The notes under the pieces are model-generated. The model made no database searches. It had not been told where the DNA came from and worked only from the letters and a program-made list of their open reading frames with translations. Positions 43,176 to 48,368 of a stretch of DNA of 48,368 bases are shown here, piece after piece. This DNA comes from Oceanospirillaceae bacterium (lineage in GTDB: Bacteria > Pseudomonadota > Gammaproteobacteria > Pseudomonadales > Balneatricaceae). The translations under genes were made by a program, and so were the position numbers. The DNA lies in NCBI GenBank assembly GCA_024686035.1, contig JAIBDW010000007.1, positions 1-48,368 of the forward strand. Reading direction: 5' to 3'. Positions within the stretch are counted from its first letter, which is position 1. The number at the start of each line of letters is the position of its first letter.

Positions 43176-44258
43176 TTACTCAATAGGTGGGGCGTCGCCT
43201 GCATAGATTAACCATTGATGGGAGAGCCAATAATAGTTTTTTTGTCCCCATATGGGTGCCGTGCAGTTATAGCGGTTTCGGCCCTTTCCTAAAGCTGTGC
43301 TGCCTTGCACAGTAAAATTCATTTTGTCTTGCCAATGGGGCATTTGTCTTTCACCCACAATAAAGCAAGATAATTGCTGTCTCACACCTAGTTTTTGTGA
43401 TTGTGTCAAAGCAACGTCTAATATGGGCGGGTTTTGATTGCCTTGGTCAAGGCGAATCACGGGGTTTTTAAACTCCGTGTAATTAGCAGGAAAGGGCTGT
43501 GAGGCAAGCTTAGTTTTGAGTGTCTTTAAGCTACTATAAGCCCCTGCAGCTGGAAACCTAGGCAATGCTTGCCAGTCAGAAAATTCAGCCACACCGCCAG
43601 ACTGCTGTCCAAAGGCAATGTAACCCTTGTCTTTTAACGCCGCTTTAAGTAGGTCATTATATTCACCATAGGGATAAGCTAGCCATTTAGGCACATCCCC
43701 CAGCTCCTGTGTTAAGCGCTGCTGTGCATCGTCGATATTGTTTAATGCTTGGTTTAGCCACTTTTGGTCATACACAGGCTTGCGCACTAAGTAGTCGTGG
43801 TCTTGTGTGTGATTGGCTATGGTGACCCCATGTTGCTTAAGTTCTCGAAGCATATCCCAGGTCATAGTGTGACGGTTTTTTTGATCCACAGGGTCGGTAT
43901 TTACAAAAACCGTGAAAGGGTAGTTATATTGCTTTAATAATGGAAACCCGTGAAGGTAAATAGATCTCCAGGCGTCATCAAAGGTAATGGCAATCGCATT
44001 TTTTGGTAATGGGATGCCTTGTTGCACAGATTCTATGGCTGTTGCTAGATCCACCACGGTATAGTCATTGGCCTTTAAATAAGCTAAATGGCCTTCAAAT
44101 TCTTTGGCAGTAATCGAGGTAGAGCGGGGCATAGTTGAACTGACGTGATGGTATAAAAGAATGTTAAAGCTGTCAGCCGCAAGGCTTTTTAAAGGTAATG
44201 TTAACCCCAGACAGACCACGCTCAGCAATAAAAAAGCACGTAATTTTTTGTAATTCAT
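43176..44258 (-). CDS. Polysaccharide deacetylase (NodB/CE4) family secreted protein
   Basis: This 360-aa exported protein has a signal peptide in its first 30 residues (hydrophobic run AFLLLSVVCLGLTLPLKSLA, cleavage near AA-DS). The NodB domain begins at ILLYHHVS. The metal motif pairs are ITFDDAW (catalytic and metal Asp) and NHTQDHD (metal His). LAYPYGEYND is the third motif. The layout resembles the deacetylase half of PgaB, so the target may be a poly-N-acetylglucosamine-like exopolysaccharide or the cell wall. The start is the ATG ending at 44258; the frame upstream overlaps the tautomerase gene. Four bases separate them. Confidence 0.88.
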   Translation of the reverse strand: MNYKKLRAFLLLSVVCLGLTLPLKSLAADSFNILLYHHVSSTMPRSTSITAKEFEGHLAYLKANDYTVVDLATAIESVQQGIPLPKNAIAITFDDAWRSIYLHGFPLLKQYNYPFTVFVNTDPVDQKNRHTMTWDMLRELKQHGVTIANHTQDHDYLVRKPVYDQKWLNQALNNIDDAQQRLTQELGDVPKWLAYPYGEYNDLLKAALKDKGYIAFGQQSGGVAEFSDWQALPRFPAAGAYSSLKTLKTKLASQPFPANYTEFKNPVIRLDQGNQNPPILDVALTQSQKLGVRQQLSCFIVGERQMPHWQDKMNFTVQGSTALGKGRNRYNCTAPIWGQKNYYWLSHQWLIYAGDAPPIE

Positions 44259-44262
44259 AGGG

Positions 44263-44460
44263 TTATTTGTCCGGGAACAGATCGCTACAAAGCTCGCCAC
44301 CAAAACCCCAGTTAGATTTTGGCACATCACGAATCATCACTTGTACAGCGCTAGCATTGCCCCCTGTAATCTCACACATGGTTTTAGTAAGCCCCGCTAC
44401 AATTTGTCGTTTTTGCTCGACCGAACGGCCTTCAAATAGTTCTACAGTGATTAAAGGCAT
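44263..44460 (-). CDS. 4-oxalocrotonate tautomerase-family protein
   Basis: This 65-aa enzyme subunit begins MPLITVELFEGRS, so Met removal exposes the catalytic Pro1. KRQIVAGLTKTM and VMIRDVPKSNWGFGG are family conserved; the latter contains the arginine of the active site. The start is the internal ATG that leaves Pro second, not the ATG 12 bases upstream. It would tautomerise an enol/keto acid of unknown identity. It lies four bases upstream of the deacetylase on the same strand. Confidence 0.92.
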   Translation of the reverse strand: MPLITVELFEGRSVEQKRQIVAGLTKTMCEITGGNASAVQVMIRDVPKSNWGFGGELCSDLFPDK

Positions 44461-44586
44461 CGGCGATTCCACTTGATAGGTATATAGGTTAATTTAAGGG
44501 GTGTATTTTATAACCTCATCAAAGGGCTATGCAAGACAAAAGACTTGGGCTAAAGTGGCCGCCATTAGTTCGTGTAAGGATTCACA

Positions 44587-45495
44587 GTGCATAACAATAA
44601 AAAGAACCCCCTTATTGGCATGGGCTTGATGATGTTGGCGATGGTACTAGTGCCGATATTAGACCTGTTTGCTAAGCTTTTATCTGCAGATTACGCAGTC
44701 ATAGAAATCACCTGGGCGCGGTTTGTATTTCATGGATTGTGGTTATTACCCTTGCTGACTTGGAAGGGCATTGTGTGGTGGAAAATGCCACCACAACCCG
44801 TCTATCAACTCATGCGCAGTTTAATGCTTACAGCAACAACAGTGTCCTTCTTTTTTGCCATTAAAGATAACCCTATTCCCACTGCACTCACCTTATTGTT
44901 CATCTCTCCATTAATTGTGGCTGTAATTGCACCCTTGTGGCTAGGTGAAACCTTTGATGCCTTAAGAGGGATAGCTGTAGTGTGTGGGTTTTTAGGTGTG
45001 GTGGTGGTACTTCGACCTAATGCTGAAGACTTTTCACCCTCTATATTATGGGCCTTAGTGGCAGGTGTGGGCTATGCTTTTTATATTATGTTTACCCGCA
45101 AGCTAAGCTCATCATCGCCACCACTTTTAACTTTGTTTTATACTGCTATTGGCGGGGTGTTAGTGTTGACTCCGTTTGTAGGTGTGGTGTGGGTAACGCC
45201 AGATGCAAAGGGTTTGTTAATGATGGCGAGCATGGGTTTGTTTGCAGCGCTGGGGCACTTTTTTATCATTATGGCCTGTGAATATGCCACCGCATCGCAG
45301 CTTAGCCCTTTCAATTATTTTGAAATTGTAGCGGCTACCGTGATTAGTTATTTCGTCTTTGATTTTTTCCCAGACATTTATGTATGGGGTGGTATTGCTA
45401 TTATTTGCTGCAGCGGTGCTTATGTTTCGTGGCGAGAGTTGCAGCTTAGTAGGCGTGCGCGCGCCGTCGCGGATGGTCGTATTGAAATACTTTAA
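44587..45495 (+). CDS. EamA/DMT-family transporter (copy 3)
   Basis: This is a ten-TM transporter with two EamA repeats, 302 aa. It starts at GTG 44587 with AAGGA (about 44576-44580) six bases upstream. Repeat one includes WARFVFHGLWLLPLLTW and IKDNPIPTALTLLFISPLIV, the pattern of S-adenosylmethionine/riboflavin-like exporters of the RhaT/EamA class. A basic C-terminus (LSRRARAVADGR) is cytosolic. Substrate unknown. It is convergent with metA with 21 bases between. Confidence 0.87.
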   Translation: MHNNKKNPLIGMGLMMLAMVLVPILDLFAKLLSADYAVIEITWARFVFHGLWLLPLLTWKGIVWWKMPPQPVYQLMRSLMLTATTVSFFFAIKDNPIPTALTLLFISPLIVAVIAPLWLGETFDALRGIAVVCGFLGVVVVLRPNAEDFSPSILWALVAGVGYAFYIMFTRKLSSSSPPLLTLFYTAIGGVLVLTPFVGVVWVTPDAKGLLMMASMGLFAALGHFFIIMACEYATASQLSPFNYFEIVAATVISYFVFDFFPDIYVWGGIAIICCSGAYVSWRELQLSRRARAVADGRIEIL

Positions 45496-45516
45496 ATATG
45501 GCTTCGGGGCACCAGG

Positions 45517-46446
45517 TTAATCTAGGGTATGTTCCATCTTGTCTAGATCATAAGGCGTGGCTTGATAGACACAATAGTTTAGCCAGTTACTAAACACCAA
45601 ATAGCCATGGCTGCGCCAAGAAGCTTTAGGCGCTGCGCTGGCATCATCATTGGGGAAGTAATTGATAGGCAGCATGGGGTTTAAGCCTGCAGCTTGATCT
45701 CTATGGTATTCGTTGGCTAGCGTGTTGGCGCTGTACTCTGGGTGGCCCGTAATATAAACCTGACGTCTATCCACACTGGTCATCAAATAAGCGCCTGAGG
45801 CATCAGATTGGGCCAAAATAATAAGGTCTGTATTAGCTTTAATGAAGTCCACAGGAAAATCTGCGGTACGAGATTGGGGCGCTAAAAACTGATCGTCAAA
45901 GCCTCTGGTGAGTGCATCGTGGCCTGGGTTTACGGTTTGTTTATAAACCCCTGATAGCTTTTGGCTACGTGTTTGCTTGGGTAAATCGTATAAAGACTTT
46001 AATCCAGCTTGTGCGGCCCAACATAAAAATAGCGTAGAGGTCACATGGGTGCGAGACCATTGTATGATCTCATCGACCTGAGGCCAGTAGGTGACATCTT
46101 CAAACGCTACTAAACCTAAGGGTGCGCCGGTAATGATCAAACCATCGTAGTTTTTATCTTTTATTTGCTCAAAATTCCGGTAAAAACTGTTGAGGTGTTC
46201 AGCCGGTGTGTTTTTACTGGTGTGGTTATCTACCCTTAACAGCTGAATGTCTACTTGTAACGAAGAGTTAGACAGTAGGCGCATAATCTGTGTTTCAGTT
46301 TCAATTTTTTTAGGCATCAAATTGAGAATGATGATTTTTTGCGGGCGAATGTCTTGATTTAACGCACGGGTTTCTGTCATTACAAAAACGTTTTCTTGTT
46401 GCAGCACGCTGGTGGCAGGTAAAGCATCTGGAATACGAATAGGCAT
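45517..46446 (-). CDS. metA: Homoserine O-succinyltransferase MetA
   Basis: MetA acylates homoserine, the first committed step to methionine. The start is the ATG ending at 46446 ([11 protein letters not shown]), as in E. coli MetA. Catalytic Cys142 in [12 protein letters not shown] has the same number as in E. coli. The His-Glu pair is in [17 protein letters not shown]. Length is 309 aa, the usual size. A frame extending 33 bases upstream is not supported by homology pattern. Upstream lies the long region leading to the binding-protein gene in the opposite direction. No MetJ-type box was seen. Confidence 0.96.
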   Translation of the reverse strand: MPIRIPDALPATSVLQQENVFVMTETRALNQDIRPQKIIILNLMPKKIETETQIMRLLSNSSLQVDIQLLRVDNHTSKNTPAEHLNSFYRNFEQIKDKNYDGLIITGAPLGLVAFEDVTYWPQVDEIIQWSRTHVTSTLFLCWAAQAGLKSLYDLPKQTRSQKLSGVYKQTVNPGHDALTRGFDDQFLAPQSRTADFPVDFIKANTDLIILAQSDASGAYLMTSVDRRQVYITGHPEYSANTLANEYHRDQAAGLNPMLPINYFPNDDASAAPKASWRSHGYLVFSNWLNYCVYQATPYDLDKMEHTLD

Positions 46447-46613
46447 GGGAAGCTCGTAAAGTAAGTAGTTAAGCAGCAATGGCTGTCATTGTAGCAGAAT
46501 AGCTAAGGCATACTAAAGAGTCAAAATGTCTATAAAAACCATAATTAGACACAACAAACACACCAAAATCGTTAGAAATGTAGTTTTGTGCAACTTAATG
46601 TCGCAATTAGGGT
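46447..46613. other. Gene-free region upstream of metA
   Basis: No coding frame supported. It is A-rich. A short inverted repeat CAATG-GCTGT-CATTG lies near 46474-46488, which may be a metA control element. Nothing else stands out. Confidence 0.35.
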
Positions 46614-46643
46614 TTGAACTTGGCTCTTATTAGCGGATATACT
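46614..46643 (+). promoter_or_regulatory. Sigma-70 promoter for the binding-protein gene
   Basis: TTGAAC (46614-46619) and TATACT (46638-46643) are spaced by 18 bases, a good sigma-70 match. A start near 46650 would give a leader of about 140 nt before ATG 46790. Confidence 0.65.
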
Positions 46644-46649
46644 TCTTGC

Positions 46650-46789
46650 TTCGCTATGGCCATTGGCTGTGAGACGATAGGTGGTGGTTTCGTGATACCT
46701 AATTAAGGATTCCGGCTACTGGGTTAACCCACACTATAGTGGAGGCCTCACCAACATCATAAATATAAAATTCCTAGAGGAATAGCTTA
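46650..46789 (+). promoter_or_regulatory. Structured 5' leader, candidate riboswitch, with sequestered ribosome site
   Basis: The leader can fold with GUGAG (46669-46673) pairing CUCAC (46747-46751) as an outer stem, extendable by UUG/CAA. Inside are UAGGU/ACCUA (46678-46682 with 46697-46701) and two back-to-back perfect palindromes, TGGGTTAACCCA (46720-46731) and CACTATAGTG (46732-46741). At the end ATTCC-TAGA-GGAAT (46770-46783) places the Shine-Dalgarno AGAGGAA in a hairpin. A second ATTCC at 46709-46713 offers an alternative partner. I recognise no described class; pairing is by eye. Confidence 0.5.
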
Positions 46790-47980
46790 ATGCAAAACAC
46801 ATTTAAAAAGACACTTCTTGCTACCGCTGCTGCATCTTTGATTGCAGGCGCCGCGCATGCTGATATAAAAGTAGGTGTAATTCTTGGCTTTACTGGCCCA
46901 ATCGAATCATTAACGCCAACTATGGCTGATAGTGCTGAACTGGCTTTTGCTGAAGCATCTAGCTCAGGCTTATTACTAGGTGGCGAAACCATCACTTCAG
47001 TTCGTGCAGACTCTACTTGTGTAGACTCTTCTGCAGCGACTGCTGCTGCTGAGCGTTTGGTTAACTCTGACAGCGTTGTGGCTATTATGGGCGCTGACTG
47101 CTCCGGCGTAACGGGTGCCATCGCTAAAAACGTAGGCGCACCAAATGGCGTGGCTATGGTTTCTCCTTCGGCCACTTCTCCTGGTTTGACCAGCATTGAA
47201 GATAACGGTGTATTTTTCCGCACAGCGCCTTCTGATGCACGTCAAGGCGTAGTATTAGCAGACATTGTTATGGCCCGTGGTATCGACACAGTCGCTGTAA
47301 CTTACACCAACAACGATTATGGTAAAGGCCTAGCAGATGCGTTTGCGACGGCATATCTTGCTGCTGGCGGTACGATCACCATTGAAGCGGCTCACGAAGA
47401 TGGCAAAGCAGATTACTCAGCTGAAGTAGGCGCTTTATCTGCTTCTGGTGCCTCTGAGCTAGTTGTGCTTGGTTACCTTGACCAAGGTGGCCGTGGCATC
47501 ATCCAGTCTTCTTTGGATTCAGGCGCATTTGATCGTTTCATCCTAGCTGACGGCATGATTGGTGCTTCTTTACTAGACGTAGATGGCGGTATTGAAGGTA
47601 CCTTTGGTACATTGCCTGGTTCTGAGTCACAAGGCGCTGCAATGTTTAACGACGTTGCCGCTGCAGCTGGTCTAGAAGGAACTGCACCTTATGCAGCGCA
47701 ATCTTATGACGCTGGCGCTTTGTTGGCTTTAGCAATGCAATCTGCAGGCTCTGCTGATCGTGCGGGTATTGTTGCACATCTTAGTAATGTTGCTAACGCG
47801 CCTGGTGAAATCATTCTTCCTGGCGAGCTTGCTAAAGGTCTACAGATCTTGGCAGACGGTGGTCAGATCAACTACGAAGGCGCAACCAACGTAGAATTTG
47901 ATGCCAATGGTGACCCTGCTGGATCGTACCTAGAGCAAGAAGTAAAAGGTGGTGCATTCACTACGGTTAAGGTCCACTAA
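46790..47980 (+). CDS. Periplasmic branched-chain amino acid-type ABC binding protein (orphan)
   Basis: This 396-aa secreted binding protein of the Leu/Ile/Val (type I) family has a signal peptide MQNTFKKTLLATAAASLIAG ending near AHA-DI. The first lobe starts IKVGVILGFTGPIESLTP. RADSTCVDSSAATAAAERLV and IMGADCSGVTGAIA line the ligand cleft, with a likely disulfide between the two cysteines. 'FFRTAPSDARQGVVLA' and VTYTNNDYGKGLADAF follow. Ligand could be an amino acid, urea or amide. The transporter genes are not adjacent and a terminator follows at once, so it is monocistronic. Codon use looks highly biased, suggesting strong expression. Confidence 0.92.
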   Translation: MQNTFKKTLLATAAASLIAGAAHADIKVGVILGFTGPIESLTPTMADSAELAFAEASSSGLLLGGETITSVRADSTCVDSSAATAAAERLVNSDSVVAIMGADCSGVTGAIAKNVGAPNGVAMVSPSATSPGLTSIEDNGVFFRTAPSDARQGVVLADIVMARGIDTVAVTYTNNDYGKGLADAFATAYLAAGGTITIEAAHEDGKADYSAEVGALSASGASELVVLGYLDQGGRGIIQSSLDSGAFDRFILADGMIGASLLDVDGGIEGTFGTLPGSESQGAAMFNDVAAAAGLEGTAPYAAQSYDAGALLALAMQSAGSADRAGIVAHLSNVANAPGEIILPGELAKGLQILADGGQINYEGATNVEFDANGDPAGSYLEQEVKGGAFTTVKVH

Positions 47981-48000
47981 GCTTAGGCTTAAACCTTAAT

Positions 48001-48040
48001 AAAAAGCCCCGCTTGGCACATGCTAAGCGGGGCTTTTTTT
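48001..48040 (+). terminator. Rho-independent terminator after the binding-protein gene
   Basis: AAAGCCCCGCTT / AAGCGGGGCTTT with an inner GC/GC pair and followed by seven or more Ts. Very strong. Confidence 0.95.
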
Positions 48041-48099
48041 ATTCAAAAAATTTATTTCTTGGTTAAAGGCTGTGTGTGACTTATCTATTTGCTTTATTC

Positions 48100-48128
48100 T
48101 TGACTATGCTAATTTAAAAGTATCTAAT
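48100..48128 (+). promoter_or_regulatory. Sigma-70 promoter for the FadL-like gene
   Basis: TTGACT (48100-48105), 17-base spacer, TCTAAT (48123-48128). It lies about 60 bases before ATG 48188 in a gene-free AT-rich stretch. Confidence 0.55.
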
Positions 48129-48187
48129 TGAGAATTGAAACACATGTTTTAATTTAGAATAAAATAAATCAAATAAAAGAGGCTAAA

Positions 48188-48368
48188 ATGAAGCGCACAC
48201 TTATCAATGTTGCAATCCTAAGCACCATCTTAGGCACAGGAATGGCTCAAGCAGGTGGCTGGGACCGTTCAGGTCAAGACACTTCGATTATTTTAAAAGA
48301 AGGCAATTTGTTGGAAATTACTTCTGTTTCTGTCGCCCCAAAAATTACTGGTAAGTATAAGCTTGATA
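48188..48368 (+). CDS. FadL/OMPP1/TodX-type outer-membrane transport protein (3' truncated by window edge)
   Basis: Only the first 60 residues are present. A signal peptide (MKRTLINVAILSTILGTGMA, cleavage near AQA-GG) is followed by GGWDRSGQDTSIILKEGNLL. This resembles the mature N-terminus of FadL-like outer-membrane channels of marine bacteria that take up long-chain fatty acids or hydrophobic compounds. AGAGG at 48178-48182 is the ribosome site. The identity rests on a short fragment. Confidence 0.6.
   Translation, partial: MKRTLINVAILSTILGTGMAQAGGWDRSGQDTSIILKEGNLLEITSVSVAPKITGKYKLD

Noticed and set aside
46774-47223. 149-codon open frame on the reverse strand
   Set aside because: It lies antisense to the strongly supported binding-protein gene and its translation is a low-complexity mirror of that gene's codon bias.

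Overview
This window looks like chromosomal DNA of a marine-type gammaproteobacterium. The evidence is the tolA-tolB-pal-cpoB-nadA block, a BamC lipoprotein, MetA, a long (367 aa) PurC, several EamA exporters and a C-terminal fragment of a FadL-type porin. Base composition is moderately AT-rich by eye and fairly even, with no insertion sequence, phage gene, rRNA, tRNA or CRISPR array visible. A more exact placement (Oceanospirillales-like) is inference.

Layout. (1) 1-8061, envelope and housekeeping: end of tolA, tolB, pal, cpoB, nadA, a TusA-family protein, perM, bcp (reverse) and bamC. (2) 8083-11331: a D-2-hydroxyacid dehydrogenase, a 476-base gap with a DnaA-box-like site, a PCuAC copper chaperone, 5-formyl-THF cyclo-ligase and a beta carbonic anhydrase. 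(3) 11366-16460, all reverse: GMC oxidoreductase, enolase-superfamily enzyme, cysQ and kynU. (4) 16735-21523: purC, dapA, a nucleobase permease, a GntR/FCD regulator and an O6-alkylguanine repair protein. (5) 21582-31495: an EamA exporter, an FAD oxidoreductase divergent from a GlxA-type regulator, an aromatic aminotransferase, an alpha/beta hydrolase, an MsbA-like ABC exporter, an MFS protein, DUF2164 and a ChaC-like cyclotransferase. (6) 31820-39127: an apparent operon of EamA exporter, diaminopropionate ammonia-lyase and M24 peptidase; a LysR regulator; then an omega-amino acid aminotransferase and a CoA-acylating semialdehyde dehydrogenase. (7) 39386-48368: HlyU-like and TfoX-like small proteins, a lone hydantoinase A subunit divergent from a 3-hydroxyisobutyrate dehydrogenase-like enzyme, a polysaccharide deacetylase with a tautomerase, a third EamA exporter, metA, an orphan amino-acid-type binding protein with a structured leader, and the start of a FadL-like porin.

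How the genes work together. The first block builds the Tol-Pal trans-envelope machine and part of the BAM complex. Most of the rest is amino acid and amine catabolism: kynureninase, aromatic transaminase, DAO-type oxidase, diaminopropionate lyase, omega-transaminase plus malonate/methylmalonate semialdehyde dehydrogenase, with exporters and local regulators interleaved. 

The best candidates for something new are regulatory. They are a roughly 140-nt structured leader with a sequestered Shine-Dalgarno before the orphan binding protein, a short promoter-to-terminator unit just upstream of the ChaC-like gene, a terminator embedded in the coding end of the convergent LysR gene, and large inverted or direct repeats in several divergent promoter regions. 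In protein space, the notable items are a Pal lipoprotein with a 75-residue Ala/Glu/Gln-rich linker and a lyase-M24 peptidase operon.
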